Assembly (NCBI GenBank): GCA_900444965.1 | Contig: UFRQ01000003.1 | Span: forward strand, 620,001 to 684,000 | DNA: 64,000 nt | Source: [Actinobacillus] rossii | GTDB taxonomy: Bacteria; Pseudomonadota; Gammaproteobacteria; Enterobacterales; Pasteurellaceae | Reading direction: 5' to 3' | Part shown: in pieces, positions 47,915-57,486 of the stretch | How positions within the stretch are numbered: the stretch's first letter is position 1 | How the letters are laid out: each line of letters starts with the position of its first letter | Notes under the pieces: generated by a model | Databases searched by the model: none | What the model saw: only the letters and a program-made list of their open reading frames with translations | What the model was told of the DNA's origin: nothing | Translations under genes and position numbers: made by a program

Positions 47915-47922
47915 ATTGTATA
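47915..47922 (-). promoter_or_regulatory. Predicted -10 region of the tna promoter
   Basis: On the minus strand TATACAAT resembles a sigma-70 -10 box. A start about seven bases downstream would put the CRP dyad centre at about -61.5, the same place as in the E. coli tna promoter. Confidence 0.5.
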
Positions 47923-47961
47923 TAATGGAGAATTATTTTGTCATTAAAATAATTTTAGATT

Positions 47962-47977
47962 TGTGATCCTACTCACA
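47962..47977. promoter_or_regulatory. Consensus CRP-binding site, tna promoter
   Basis: TGTGA-TCCTAC-TCACA is a perfect match to the conserved halves of the CRP site. It lies between tnaC-tnaA (minus strand) and ridA (plus strand); its spacing fits class I activation of tna. Confidence 0.85.
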
Positions 47978-48114
47978 AAAAAAATTAGAAAATAGTTGTA
48001 ATTCATTTCACCTAAGAAATTTCATTGTTTTTATTCCTTTGGGGTGTAAAATCACCATGTTTTAATTCGGGGCTGTTTATGTCTCATAACGGGCTATACA
48101 AAAAAGGAAAACTT

Positions 48115-48504
48115 ATGACAAAAATTATTCATACAGAAAAAGCGCCAGCAGCGATTGGACCTTATGTTCAGGCTGTAGATTTGGGTAATATGGTGTTTAC
48201 ATCAGGTCAAATTCCTGTCAATCCTGCAACAGGCGAAGTTCCAGCCGATATTACAGCACAAGCTCGCCAATCTTTAGAAAATGTGAAAGCCATTATTGAG
48301 CAGGCGGGTTTAACTGTCGGAAATATCGTGAAAACGATAGTATTTGTCAAAGACTTAAATGATTTTGCGACAGTTAATGCAGAATATGAACGTTTCTTTA
48401 AAGAAAATAATCATCCGAATTTTCCTACACGTTCTTGTGTTGAAGTGGCTCGTTTGCCAAAAGATGTGGGTTTAGAGATTGAAGCGATTGCTGTGCGCGA
48501 ATAA
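48115..48504 (+). CDS. ridA: RidA family enamine/imine deaminase
   Basis: A 129-residue trimeric cytosolic protein that hydrolyses reactive 2-aminoacrylate and similar enamines released by PLP enzymes. Features are KAPAAIGPYVQAV, FTSGQIPVNPATGEV and the catalytic arginine in FPTRSCVEVARLPKD. The ATG at 48115 follows AAAAGGAAAA; the open frame extends upstream without a site. It ends before a bidirectional terminator. Confidence 0.94.
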   Translation: MTKIIHTEKAPAAIGPYVQAVDLGNMVFTSGQIPVNPATGEVPADITAQARQSLENVKAIIEQAGLTVGNIVKTIVFVKDLNDFATVNAEYERFFKENNHPNFPTRSCVEVARLPKDVGLEIEAIAVRE

Positions 48505-48523
48505 TTAATAAAATGGATAAAAA

Positions 48524-48556
48524 TAACCGCACTTTGCGTTGTCAAAGTGCGGTTAG
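48524..48556. terminator. Bidirectional uptake-signal terminator between ridA and prx-grx
   Basis: TAACCGCACTTTG and CAAAGTGCGGTTA form a perfect 13-base stem between two convergent genes. Confidence 0.85.
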
Positions 48557-48580
48557 ATTTTACGATATTTTACTTAGAGA

Positions 48581-49306
48581 TTACGCAAAATATTTTTCTA
48601 AATCTTCACTGCCACCGATGTATTGACCACCGATGAAGACTTGTGGCACAGAAGTTTTGCCTGTAATTGCACGTACAGAAATCGTTGACGCATCGCGACC
48701 TAATACGATTTCTTCAAAAGCATAGCCTTTTGCTTTTAAGAGCGCTTTGGCTTTTGCACAATATGGGCAACCCGGTTTTGTGATAATTGATACAGATGGT
48801 TTTGCTTGCCAATCTGGTTTTAAGTATTTGATCATCGTGTCAGCGTCAGATACTTTGAATGGGTCGCCTGGTTCATTTGGTTCGATAAACATTTTTTCTA
48901 CAATGCCGTTTTTCACGAGCATTGAATAACGCCATGAGCGTTTACCGAAACCTAAGTCTTCTTTACCTACCAACATCCCCATGCCTTCAGTAAATTCGCC
49001 GTTACCGTCTGGAATCACGGTAATGTTTTCAGATTCTTGATCCGCTTTCCAAGCATTCATAACGAATGTATCGTTTACTGACATACAAATAATGTCGTCA
49101 ACACCTAATGCTTTGAATTCGCAAGCCAATTCGTTGTAACGTGGTAAATGCGTTGATGAGCAAGTTGGTGTAAACGCACCAGGTAATGAGAATAAAACAA
49201 CCGTTTTGTTATCGAATAATTCAGCGGATGTTACGTCAACCCAAGCGTCGCCTTGGCGAGTGTGGAATGTAACTTGTGGAACTTTTTTTCCTTCCATATT
49301 TGACAT
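48581..49306 (-). CDS. Hybrid peroxiredoxin-glutaredoxin
   Basis: A 241-residue fusion that reduces hydroperoxides with glutathione. The peroxiredoxin domain (1-165) has the peroxidatic C49 in FTPTCSSTHLP. The glutaredoxin domain (170-241) has the CxxC pair C180/C183 in KPGCPYCAKAK. These numbers equal those of the characterised H. influenzae enzyme. The ATG at 49306 has AAGGAGA in front. It is divergent from oxyR, which likely induces it. Confidence 0.96.
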   Translation of the reverse strand: MSNMEGKKVPQVTFHTRQGDAWVDVTSAELFDNKTVVLFSLPGAFTPTCSSTHLPRYNELACEFKALGVDDIICMSVNDTFVMNAWKADQESENITVIPDGNGEFTEGMGMLVGKEDLGFGKRSWRYSMLVKNGIVEKMFIEPNEPGDPFKVSDADTMIKYLKPDWQAKPSVSIITKPGCPYCAKAKALLKAKGYAFEEIVLGRDASTISVRAITGKTSVPQVFIGGQYIGGSEDLEKYFA

Positions 49307-49396
49307 AAATTTCTCCTTAGTCATGTGAGATAAGATGAGTTATCGTTTAATACAGGATGAATTATAGTCCTGTTTATGTTATCGTTACAAACAATT

Positions 49397-49406
49397 AATA
49401 GCTATT
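49397..49406. promoter_or_regulatory. Possible OxyR half-site in the prx-grx/oxyR intergenic region
   Basis: AATAGCTATT is a small palindrome containing the ATAG/CTAT half elements of OxyR sites, about 45 bases before the oxyR start. Only one repeat is clear, so it is a weak site call. Confidence 0.3.
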
Positions 49407-49448
49407 CATTTAATCGTTTTTTTCGATTCAAAATAGGCAGGTTTTTCG

Positions 49449-50351
49449 ATGAATATTCGTGATTTAGAATATCTTGTGGCACTCGCCGAATATAAACATT
49501 TTCGCCGTGCTGCAGATGCTTGTAATGTAAGCCAACCAACTTTAAGTGGGCAAATTCGTAAACTTGAAGACGAGCTTGGGATTATTTTACTTGAGCGTAC
49601 GAGTCGCAAAGTTTTATTTACACAGTCGGGATTGTTGTTAGTTGAACAAGCCAAACAAGTACTGCACGAAGTGAAATTGCTGAAAGAAATGGCAAGTAAC
49701 CAAGGGAAAGATATGACAGGTCCGTTGCACATTGGTGTGATTCCAACTATCGGTCCTTATTTGTTACCTTATATTATGCCAGCCTTGAAATCCGCTTTTC
49801 CTGATTTGGAATTGTTTTTATACGAAGCGCAAACATCACAGTTGCTGAATAAATTAGAAACAGGGCATTTAGATTGTGCGATTTTAGCCAGCGTACCCGC
49901 AACGGAAAGTTTTATTGAAGTGCCGTTATTTAATGAAAAAATGATGCTTGCGGTAGCGGAAAATCACGAGCTTTCAAAGGAAAAATCGGTGCCGATTGCG
50001 GATCTTAAAGGACGTGAAGTATTAATGTTAGATGATGGGCATTGTTTACGTGATCAAGCGCTTGGTTATTGTTTTACTGCGGGGGCGAGTGAGAATCCAC
50101 ATTTTAAAGCGACTAGTCTTGAAATGCTACGGAATATGATTGCAGCGAATATGGGGGTAACCTTAATGCCCGAATTAGCTGTGTTAAATGAAGGTTCGCG
50201 GCAAGGTGTGAAATATATCCCCTGTACGGAACCTGAGCCACGACGTACGATTGCTTTGATTTATCGTCCGGGTTCGCCGTTACGTGCTCGCTATGAACGT
50301 ATTGCAAATGCAGTGAAAGATGCGGTTAAACTGATTCTGGGAGAAAAATAA
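49449..50351 (+). CDS. oxyR: Hydrogen-peroxide sensing regulator OxyR
   Basis: A 300-residue LysR-type regulator. The N-terminal winged helix reads [22 protein letters not shown] with [17 protein letters not shown]. The redox cysteines are at C199 and C208 ([14 protein letters not shown]), exactly the E. coli positions. It is divergent from the hydroperoxide reductase gene and followed after one base by fabR, an order shared with E. coli. Confidence 0.97.
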   Translation: MNIRDLEYLVALAEYKHFRRAADACNVSQPTLSGQIRKLEDELGIILLERTSRKVLFTQSGLLLVEQAKQVLHEVKLLKEMASNQGKDMTGPLHIGVIPTIGPYLLPYIMPALKSAFPDLELFLYEAQTSQLLNKLETGHLDCAILASVPATESFIEVPLFNEKMMLAVAENHELSKEKSVPIADLKGREVLMLDDGHCLRDQALGYCFTAGASENPHFKATSLEMLRNMIAANMGVTLMPELAVLNEGSRQGVKYIPCTEPEPRRTIALIYRPGSPLRARYERIANAVKDAVKLILGEK

Positions 50352-50352
50352 C

Positions 50353-50964
50353 ATGGCTGGCGTTCGGGCGATTCAAAAAGAGAAAACACGTCGAGCCTTA
50401 GTGGATGCCGCATTTAATCAGCTTAATGCGGAAAAAAGTTTCTCTAGTTTAAGTTTAAGAGAGGTGGCACGTGAAGCAGGGATTGCGCCAACTTCTTTCT
50501 ACCGTCATTTTAAAGATATGGATGAATTGGGCTTGGTCATGGTCGATGAGGCGGGTTTAACTTTGCGTCAATTGATGAGACAAGCGCGTAAACGTATTGA
50601 AAATGGCGGTAGTGTGATTGTGATTTCGGTGGAAACTTTCTTTGAGTTTATTAACAATAGCCCGAACGTATTTCGTCTATTGCTACGTGAAAGTTCTGGC
50701 ACATCAGCCGCTTTTCGTACTGCATCAGCGCGAGAAATTAAGCACTTTGCAGACGAATTAGCCGAATATCTTGCTTATAAACATCATTACAGCCAATACA
50801 TTGCTTATGTTCAAGCCGAAGGTATGGTCACGCTCGTCTTTACAGCAGGTGCAAATGCACTTGATATGAATCCACGTGAACGTGAGCAATTGAAAGAACG
50901 TCTTATTATGCAATTACGTATGCTCGCCAAAGGAGCTGTGCACGCTCCAACAGATAAAGCTTAG
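50353..50964 (+). CDS. fabR: Unsaturated fatty acid biosynthesis repressor FabR
   Basis: A 203-residue TetR-family regulator that tunes fabA/fabB expression to the ratio of unsaturated to saturated acyl chains. The DNA-binding part is [18 protein letters not shown], and [18 protein letters not shown] and [17 protein letters not shown] match E. coli FabR closely. It starts one base after oxyR ends, so the two are co-transcribed. Confidence 0.94.
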   Translation: MAGVRAIQKEKTRRALVDAAFNQLNAEKSFSSLSLREVAREAGIAPTSFYRHFKDMDELGLVMVDEAGLTLRQLMRQARKRIENGGSVIVISVETFFEFINNSPNVFRLLLRESSGTSAAFRTASAREIKHFADELAEYLAYKHHYSQYIAYVQAEGMVTLVFTAGANALDMNPREREQLKERLIMQLRMLAKGAVHAPTDKA

Positions 50965-51019
50965 TTAAAGTGCGGTCAAAAAACATAAAATTTGGTGGCC
51001 ACATTTTTAAGGAATCCAC

Positions 51020-52708
51020 GTGAACGTCAAACAATCTGTTTCTACTCAAATTGCTCATTATTTAGTTGCTGTCATTATTTTTGCTGGGATTATCACGACC
51101 TTTGCGTTAGGCATTATTGCTAGCACTCGTTCCGATGCGGAGCAAATCAACATATCTGGCTCCTTACGTTTCCAGACTTATCGAATGTGGTATGGATTGA
51201 AACAAGAACCTGCTCAAATTGAACAGTATTTACGTGAATATCGTCGCAGTTTGCATGCGCCCGCGTTAGTGCAAATTGATGAACAATTTATGGCGCCACA
51301 GAATTTAAAACGTGCTTATCATGATTTGATTAGTTCTTGGCGAGAAATGGAACAACTGGCTTTGCATGGCGACGAAGTCGTTTATCGTCAGAATTTGCCA
51401 CAATATGTGGGACAAGTAGATAAATTTGTTCATTCCTTGCAAGAATTTGCTGAGTATAAAGTGGCTATCACGACAGCTGTGATTTTACTCTCCATGCTGC
51501 TGATTATTGGTATGGTAGGTTATGTTATTTGGTACACCCGTAAGAAAGTGGTTGCGCCGTTGCGACAACTGACGCGCGCTAGTGTGCAAGTACAAATGCG
51601 TCAATTTAAGCATATTCCATTAGACACAAAACGTAATGATGAATTGGGTAATCTGGCTAAAGCGTTTACTCAAATGTCTGATGAATTGTATAAATTGTAT
51701 GCTCATCTTGAAGAACGTATTAACGAAAAAACGCAAAAACTTACGCAAACTAACCGCACTTTGTCAATGTTATATCATTGCTCGCAAACGCTGACGGCGT
51801 CTGGTATTGATCGTGAACGTTTGTTGTTAGTGATGCAAAATGTGATGGCAATTGAGCATTTGAAGGCATTTAAATTAGAATTATTTGGTGCGGAAGACTG
51901 GAATATTGAGCTGGGTGATAGCATGAAAAACCTTAATTGGCAACAAGTCGCACTTGGTAATGAAAAGAATCAGTTAGGCATACTAAGCTGGCAGGCAGGT
52001 TTGCCTTGTCCTGACCCACGCACAATGGAAAATATTGCGCAGTTGTTTAGTCGTTCGCTTTATTTTAATCAAAGCCAACGCCAGCAACAGCAGTTGTTAT
52101 TAATGGAAGAACGCTCAATTATTGCGCGTGAATTGCATGATTCGTTGGCACAAGTGTTATCTTATTTGCAAATTCAACTTACGTTGTTAAAACATAATCT
52201 GAATAAAGATGGTGAAGATACTAAGCCAAAGAGTTTAGCTATTATTAAAGATTTTGAACAGGCATTAAGTGCAGGATATATTCAATTACGTGAATTATTA
52301 GCTACTTTCCGCTTGACGATACAAGAAGCCAATTTAAAATTAGCGCTTGAACAAGTTATTGATGGTTTGCGTGCACAAACGGAAATTCAGCTTTGTGTCG
52401 ATTGTACGTTGCCATCACAAACATTTAATGCGCAGCAGTTAGTGCATGTCTTGCAAATTGTTCGGGAAGCCGCACTCAACGCGATCAAGCATTCTAAAGC
52501 ATCACGGATTGAGATTGTGGCACGTCTCAATGAAGAAGGCGAACGAGAGATTTCAGTGCGTGATGACGGCATCGGCATCCCAAGTTTAGATGAACCTGAT
52601 GGACATTATGGTTTGCGCATTATGGAAGAACGTAGCCAGCAATTGAATGCTAAGTTAACTATTAGAAATCGCCCAACTGGCGGAACAGAAGTTTGTATTT
52701 TGTTATAA
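51020..52708 (+). CDS. narQ: Nitrate/nitrite sensor histidine kinase NarQ
   Basis: A 562-residue inner-membrane sensor kinase. It has TM1 (about 13-36), a periplasmic sensor with the P-box-like INISGSLRFQTYR, TM2 (about 150-172), HAMP, a GAF-like linker and a HisKA_3 domain with phosphorylated H373 in ARELHDSLAQ. The ATP-binding motifs are REAALNAIKHSKA and VRDDGIGIP. It starts with GTG behind AAGGAA. A partner regulator (NarP type) is not in the window. Confidence 0.93.
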   Translation: MNVKQSVSTQIAHYLVAVIIFAGIITTFALGIIASTRSDAEQINISGSLRFQTYRMWYGLKQEPAQIEQYLREYRRSLHAPALVQIDEQFMAPQNLKRAYHDLISSWREMEQLALHGDEVVYRQNLPQYVGQVDKFVHSLQEFAEYKVAITTAVILLSMLLIIGMVGYVIWYTRKKVVAPLRQLTRASVQVQMRQFKHIPLDTKRNDELGNLAKAFTQMSDELYKLYAHLEERINEKTQKLTQTNRTLSMLYHCSQTLTASGIDRERLLLVMQNVMAIEHLKAFKLELFGAEDWNIELGDSMKNLNWQQVALGNEKNQLGILSWQAGLPCPDPRTMENIAQLFSRSLYFNQSQRQQQQLLLMEERSIIARELHDSLAQVLSYLQIQLTLLKHNLNKDGEDTKPKSLAIIKDFEQALSAGYIQLRELLATFRLTIQEANLKLALEQVIDGLRAQTEIQLCVDCTLPSQTFNAQQLVHVLQIVREAALNAIKHSKASRIEIVARLNEEGEREISVRDDGIGIPSLDEPDGHYGLRIMEERSQQLNAKLTIRNRPTGGTEVCILL

Positions 52709-52710
52709 AA

Positions 52711-53217
52711 ATGAAAATTAGAACAGCAACGGAGCAAGATTTTTCACAAATTATCGCGATTTATAATCAAGCGATTTTTTGTCGTCGAGTGACGGCCGAC
52801 TTAGACCCTGTGACTGAAAAAGGCCGTACCCCATGGTTTAAGGCACATCTTAACAGCACAACACATCCGATTTGGGTGTTAGAAAGTGCGGTTGAAAAGG
52901 GGCGAATTTTAGGATGGTGTAGTTTTTCGCCGTTCTATGAAAGAGCTGCATTTGCACAAACAGTGGAAATTAGCGTTTATCTTGATAACAGCGTGAAAGG
53001 TAAAGGATACGGTTCAAAAGCAGTACAATTTTTGCAAGCACAAATGCAGGCTTGTGGTGTTAATACGTTGATGGCGTACGTAATTGAAGAAAATGTCGTT
53101 AGCCGAAGAATGTTTGAAAAGCAAGGTTTTGAACTGTGGGGGCGTTATCCTAATATCGCGAATATGGGAGATAGTTTGCAAACTTTCTTAATGTATGGTT
53201 ATCAGAAATTTGACTGA
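52711..53217 (+). CDS. GNAT N-acetyltransferase, phosphinothricin-acetyltransferase type
   Basis: A 168-residue enzyme with MKIRTATEQDFSQIIAIYNQ at the start, GWCSFSPFYERAAFAQTVEISVY in the middle and acetyl-CoA site GKGYGSKAVQFL, all like Pat/Bar-type amine acetyltransferases. The physiological substrate may be methionine sulfoximine-like or unknown. It begins two bases after narQ ends and has no separate promoter. Confidence 0.85.
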   Translation: MKIRTATEQDFSQIIAIYNQAIFCRRVTADLDPVTEKGRTPWFKAHLNSTTHPIWVLESAVEKGRILGWCSFSPFYERAAFAQTVEISVYLDNSVKGKGYGSKAVQFLQAQMQACGVNTLMAYVIEENVVSRRMFEKQGFELWGRYPNIANMGDSLQTFLMYGYQKFD

Positions 53218-53317
53218 TCTTTTCAATCAATAAGGTTATTTATTCACGACGATAAAGTGCGGTGAAAAATAATCTTGTTTTTCAAATTACCCTTTCATTC
53301 CACCCTAGTTGAGCTAA

Positions 53318-53421
53318 AAAATAGCGTTTTTACTGGTAAGAAAGGCTATTTTCTGTTAGATTTACCCCTTTTTCAGTTTAGGAAGGGGTACCTTTCTATT
53401 TCTATCTTGTTTTTCAAGATA
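53318..53421 (+). other. Leader region with three consecutive hairpins before gltS
   Basis: Three stems follow one another: AAAATAGC/GCTATTTT (53318-53352), TACCCCTT/AAGGGGTA (53363-53390) and TATCTTG/CAAGATA (53403-53421). The last ends 17 bases before the gltS ATG, just ahead of its ribosome site AAAGGA. The arrangement suggests a regulated leader RNA. It does not match a riboswitch that I recognise. Confidence 0.5.
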
Positions 53422-53438
53422 ATTTCAAAAGGACAATT

Positions 53439-54647
53439 ATGACATTTGATACTTATGAAACAGTGGCACTTGCCTGTTTGGTTTTATTACTTGGTTATTT
53501 TCTCGTTAAACGTATCCGAGTTTTAAGTGATTTTAATATTCCTGAGCCTGTTGTTGGTGGCTTTATTGTGGCGATTCTCTTAACGGTTGTACACCAAGTA
53601 TGGGGATTAAGCTTTACATTTGACAAAAGTATCCAGACGACAATGATGCTGGCATTCTTTAGTTCTATCGGGCTAAGTGCAAACTTCGCACGTTTAATTA
53701 AAGGTGGCAAGCCATTGATTGTTTTTCTTGTGGTGGCAGCCGCGTTAATTTGTGTACAAAACACAGTGGGTGTCTTGGGTTCTATGGCAATGGGATTAGA
53801 TCCCGCTTATGGTTTAATTGCTGGTTCAGTCACTTTAACGGGTGGACATGGTACAGGGGCAGCATGGGCAGATGACTTAACACGCCAATTCGGTATTTCT
53901 GGTGCAATGGAGCTTGCAATGGCTTGCGCCACTTTTGGTTTAGTCTTTGGTGGTATTATCGGTGGTCCAGTAGCCAGTTTCCTATTGAAACGTATGCATA
54001 AAGATGAAATTCCGGAAGACGAAGAAGTTAATGATGTAGAAGAAGCGTTTGAAAAGCCAGTTTATCGCCGTAAAGTGAATACGCGTACTATCATCGAAAC
54101 CATTACGATGATGTCAATTTGTTTATTTGTGGGTCAGCAATTAGACATAGTAACTAAAGGTACGGCATTGCAGTTACCCACTTTTGTGTGGTGTTTATTT
54201 ACTGGCGTGATCATTCGTAACAGTTTAGCGCATATCTTCAAATTTAAAGTGGCAGATGATGCTATTGATGTATTAGGTACGGTTGGGTTGTCAATTTTCC
54301 TTGCTATTGCTTTGATGTCGCTAAAATTATGGGAATTAGCCGGGTTAGCATTGCCAATCTTTGTAGTGTTGGCAGTTCAAGTTGTAGTAATGATTTTATT
54401 TGCTATTTTCGTTACTTATCGCTTTATGGGAAAAGACTATGATGCGGTAGTATTAAGTGCCGGTCACTGTGGTTTCGGCTTAGGCGCAACCCCTACAGCG
54501 GTTGCTAATATGCAAGCGGTTACATCACATTTTGGTCCTTCACATAAAGCATTTTTAATTGTACCCATGGTGGGCGCATTTTTCATTGACTTGTTAAATG
54601 CTACGATTTTGAAAGGTTTCTTAGCGATTGTTCAAACCCTCCATTAA
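53439..54647 (+). CDS. gltS: Sodium/glutamate symporter GltS
   Basis: A 402-residue inner-membrane Na+-coupled glutamate importer with about ten helices in two inverted halves. The reentrant-loop motif is seen in GLIAGSVTLTGGHGTGAAW and again in VVLSAGHCGFGLGATPTAVANM. Length is standard. It has a hairpin-rich leader and a terminator after it. Confidence 0.95.
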   Translation: MTFDTYETVALACLVLLLGYFLVKRIRVLSDFNIPEPVVGGFIVAILLTVVHQVWGLSFTFDKSIQTTMMLAFFSSIGLSANFARLIKGGKPLIVFLVVAAALICVQNTVGVLGSMAMGLDPAYGLIAGSVTLTGGHGTGAAWADDLTRQFGISGAMELAMACATFGLVFGGIIGGPVASFLLKRMHKDEIPEDEEVNDVEEAFEKPVYRRKVNTRTIIETITMMSICLFVGQQLDIVTKGTALQLPTFVWCLFTGVIIRNSLAHIFKFKVADDAIDVLGTVGLSIFLAIALMSLKLWELAGLALPIFVVLAVQVVVMILFAIFVTYRFMGKDYDAVVLSAGHCGFGLGATPTAVANMQAVTSHFGPSHKAFLIVPMVGAFFIDLLNATILKGFLAIVQTLH

Positions 54648-54665
54648 TAATTGATGCGTCTTCTG

Positions 54666-54694
54666 AATACCGCGCGAAAGTGCGGTATTTTTTT
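54666..54694 (+). terminator. Terminator of gltS
   Basis: AATACCGC and GCGGTATT pair around an eight-base loop, followed by T residues; the right arm is an uptake-signal core. Confidence 0.85.
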
Positions 54695-54761
54695 CTGTAG
54701 AATTTGCGTTCCTGCACAATGATCGTTAGACTACAGTTTTCCTGTTTTAGAGAGAAATTTT

Positions 54762-55790
54762 ATGCAAAGCCTCGTTCCATTTCATACTTTTGGTACACCA
54801 GCTACAGCCAAAATGATCGTCGAATTTACGACAATTGAAACACTGCAAAGTGCTTGGCATCAAGCCAAAGAAAACAATCAGCCTGTGTTATTTTTAGGGC
54901 AAGGTAGTAACGTCTTATTTGTACGCGATGTTTTTAATGGGACCGTTTTAGTAAACCGTTTAATGGGCATTGCACATAAACAAGATGATGATTTTCATTA
55001 TTTACATGTTTCTGCAGGAGAAAACTGGCATAAGTTAGTGGCATGGTCATTAGAACAAGGCATTGGCGGGTTAGAAAATCTTGCTTTAATTCCGGGTTGT
55101 GCTGGTTCTGCGCCCGTACAAAATATTGGCGCTTATGGTGTAGAATTTAAAGATGTTTGTGATTATGTTGATGTACTGGATTTAGCCAAAGGCGCACAAT
55201 TTCGTTTAAGTAATGCGGCGTGCTGTTTCGGCTATCGTGAAAGTATTTTTAAAACAAAATACAAAGGCGATTTTATAGTGACTGCTGTCGGGTTAAAATT
55301 AGCCAAAGCGTGGAAACCGGTGCTGAAATATGGCTCGTTAGCAGAGTTTGACCCAAGTGCGGTCAGTGCAAAACAAGTTTTTGACGAAGTTTGCGCAGTG
55401 CGTCGAGCTAAATTACCGGATCCAAAAGAATTTGGCAACGCGGGCAGTTTCTTTAAAAATCCTGTGGTGACGGGTCGTCAATTTAAGGACTTACAAGCTG
55501 AATATCCAAGTATTCCAAATTATCCCCAACAAGATGGCTTTGTAAAATTAGCAGCAGGTTGGTTAATTGACCAATGTCATTTAAAAGGCTATCAAATTGG
55601 TGGCGCAGCCGTACACGAAAAACAGGCGTTGGTTTTAGTTAATAAAGTCAATGCCACAGGTTCAGATGTAGTCGAATTAGCGCATCGCGTACGCCAAGCT
55701 GTGGCAGCAAAATTTGATGTTTATCTTTCACCTGAAGTTCGTTTTATTGGTGAGCATGGTGAAATCAATGCAGAGAATGCGATTAGTTAA
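54762..55790 (+). CDS. murB: UDP-N-acetylenolpyruvoylglucosamine reductase
   Basis: A 342-residue FAD enzyme that completes UDP-MurNAc for peptidoglycan. It has [11 protein letters not shown] and the flavin site [24 protein letters not shown], the proton-donor serine in [11 protein letters not shown], and the C-terminal LSPEVRFIG glutamate. It is a type I MurB. It is followed after 12 bases by a DUF2322 gene. Confidence 0.96.
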   Translation: MQSLVPFHTFGTPATAKMIVEFTTIETLQSAWHQAKENNQPVLFLGQGSNVLFVRDVFNGTVLVNRLMGIAHKQDDDFHYLHVSAGENWHKLVAWSLEQGIGGLENLALIPGCAGSAPVQNIGAYGVEFKDVCDYVDVLDLAKGAQFRLSNAACCFGYRESIFKTKYKGDFIVTAVGLKLAKAWKPVLKYGSLAEFDPSAVSAKQVFDEVCAVRRAKLPDPKEFGNAGSFFKNPVVTGRQFKDLQAEYPSIPNYPQQDGFVKLAAGWLIDQCHLKGYQIGGAAVHEKQALVLVNKVNATGSDVVELAHRVRQAVAAKFDVYLSPEVRFIGEHGEINAENAIS

Positions 55791-55802
55791 AAGGAACAAC
55801 AA

Positions 55803-56117
55803 ATGGATTTCAAAACAATTTTAGACACATTACCTACTATTGAGCATTTGAGTGGCTTGAACGTATTAGATGGTGAAACGCTTATTCACCATATTCCTGC
55901 CGTCGCGGGGAAATTAGGCTCGTTACGCGTTTATAATGCTCTTGCACAACAATTTAACGGTAAACTTGACCGTACTTCTGCAGAAAAAGGGCTCGAAATT
56001 TTTGCAGAACATACGGTGGATGCAAAAGTTAACGTAGGTAAACATCCAAATATCGATCTATTATTGGATGTGATTGCAAAGAATAAAACCTATCAATTAC
56101 AGCCAATTTTGGCATAA
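55803..56117 (+). CDS. DUF2322 family protein
   Basis: A 104-residue soluble protein with no known function. It opens with MDFKTILDTLPTIEHLSG and contains KHPNIDLLLDVI. The family is recognised by size and sequence and occurs in Pasteurellaceae and Neisseriaceae. AAGGAACAAC precedes the ATG. It is probably co-transcribed with murB. Confidence 0.75.
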   Translation: MDFKTILDTLPTIEHLSGLNVLDGETLIHHIPAVAGKLGSLRVYNALAQQFNGKLDRTSAEKGLEIFAEHTVDAKVNVGKHPNIDLLLDVIAKNKTYQLQPILA

Positions 56118-56175
56118 ATTTTTAATGAATAGCGTGAACTATTTTTTCTTAAGTGCGGTCTAATTTAACATAATT

Positions 56176-56204
56176 TTGAAAGTGATTTGATCTTTCAATT
56201 TTTT
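56176..56204 (+). terminator. Terminator before rpoH
   Basis: TTGAAAG and CTTTCAA pair around a nine-base loop and are followed by TTTTTT. It ends the murB-DUF2322 transcript. Confidence 0.75.
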
Positions 56205-56250
56205 ATGTTATAAAAGATGAAAAGGTTCATCCGAACTAAGAAGGAAGATA

Positions 56251-57093
56251 ATGAATAAAGAAGCGCAAATGATGTTAGTCCCACAAGGCAATCTTGAAGG
56301 TTATATTCGAGCAGCAAATGAATATCCAATGCTGACCGCTGATGAAGAAAAGGACTTAGCTGAGCGTTTATATTACAAACAAGATCTCGAAGCCGCAAAA
56401 TCGTTGATTTTATCGCATTTACGTTTTGTGATTCACGTTGCGCGAGGCTATTCGGGCTATGGTTTGCCGCAAGCGGATTTAATTCAAGAAGGCAATATCG
56501 GGTTAATGAAAGCCGTTAAACGTTTTAACCCCGAAATTGGTGTGCGTTTGGTGTCTTTTGCCGTGCATTGGATTAAAGCAGAAATTCATGAGTATGTACT
56601 ACGCAACTGGCGTATTGTGAAAGTTGCTACTACCAAAGCACAACGCAAGTTATTCTTTAATTTGCGTAAAACAAAACAGCGTTTGGGTTGGTTCAGTGAA
56701 AATGAAGTGGATGTAGTGGCAAATGAACTTGGCGTGTCTAAAGATGATGTCATCGAGATGGAAAGTCGTATGACAGGTGCAGATGTTGGCTTTGATTTGT
56801 CAAATGACGATGAAGAAGATACTTATGTGCCATCGATGTACCTTGAAGATAAAAGTTCGAACTTTGCTGCTGAATTAGAAAATTCAAACTATGAAGATCA
56901 AGCCCTGGAGCAATTGAGTCAAGCCATGGATTCATTAGATGCGCGTAGCCAAGATATCATCAAAACCCGTTGGTTAGATGAAAACAAGGCGACATTGCAT
57001 GAGTTAGCTGCAAAATATAACATCTCCGCCGAACGAGTCCGCCAACTTGAAACTAACGCATTGAAAAAATTGAAAAGTGCGGTGAGTTTCTAG
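56251..57093 (+). CDS. rpoH: Heat-shock sigma factor RpoH (sigma-32)
   Basis: A 280-residue alternative sigma factor that directs RNA polymerase to heat-shock promoters. Region 1.2 opens with [16 protein letters not shown], region 2 has [20 protein letters not shown] and [20 protein letters not shown], the RpoH box follows at [16 protein letters not shown], and region 4.2 reads [25 protein letters not shown] precedes the ATG. Synteny with murB agrees with Haemophilus. Confidence 0.97.
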   Translation: MNKEAQMMLVPQGNLEGYIRAANEYPMLTADEEKDLAERLYYKQDLEAAKSLILSHLRFVIHVARGYSGYGLPQADLIQEGNIGLMKAVKRFNPEIGVRLVSFAVHWIKAEIHEYVLRNWRIVKVATTKAQRKLFFNLRKTKQRLGWFSENEVDVVANELGVSKDDVIEMESRMTGADVGFDLSNDDEEDTYVPSMYLEDKSSNFAAELENSNYEDQALEQLSQAMDSLDARSQDIIKTRWLDENKATLHELAAKYNISAERVRQLETNALKKLKSAVSF

Positions 57094-57123
57094 TGTGTTT
57101 TTAAAAAGCAATTTTATTAGATA

Positions 57124-57149
57124 AAAAAGGAAGCTTTAGCTTCCTTTTT
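57124..57149 (+). terminator. Terminator of rpoH
   Basis: AAAAAGGAAGCT and AGCTTCCTTTTT form a perfect 12-base stem with a two-base loop. Confidence 0.9.
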
Positions 57150-57333
57150 GTTTAAGTGAAAAAATATTGTGTCAGTATTTTGATATGAAAAGCATCTCTA
57201 TATTCATTTCAGCTGTTTTGTCTTTAACATAATTTTTATGCAAAATTTCCTTTAATTTTCACTCTTATTCTGTGCATTTTTATTGTTTACCTACCAACAA
57301 GTTAAATAGTTTTATTTACTTATCAGCTTAATG

Positions 57334-57350
57334 CATGGATTTTTCTGCTA
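57334..57350 (-). promoter_or_regulatory. AraC-type half-site upstream of araF
   Basis: On the minus strand TAGCAGAAAAATCCATG shares TAGCA and ATCCAT, with the same five-base gap, with the E. coli araI half-site. It lies about 140 bases upstream of araF. A second half-site was not clearly found. Confidence 0.5.
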
Positions 57351-57486
57351 TAAATTTAAAGTGTGATCTAGATCTCTTTTCACCATTTCTTTATTCATTA
57401 ATATGTTTACATCCTAGAGCATAGACTCATAGGGTATCGATATCTTATTGATAGTACATGTAATCTTAATATTAAGGAGTATGTAT

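Larger units (their letters stand above)
57094..57486. other. Non-coding region between rpoH and araF with ara control sites
   Basis: No gene is seen. The stretch holds the rpoH terminator, an AraC-like half-site (57334-57350) and a weak CRP-like sequence (TGTGATCTAGATCTCT at 57362-57377, right half imperfect). This is where the arabinose transport promoter should lie. Confidence 0.6.

Noticed and set aside
57362-57377. Full CRP site upstream of araF
   Set aside because: The left half TGTGA is perfect but the right half TCTCT matches poorly, so it is noted within the intergenic entry and not called separately.
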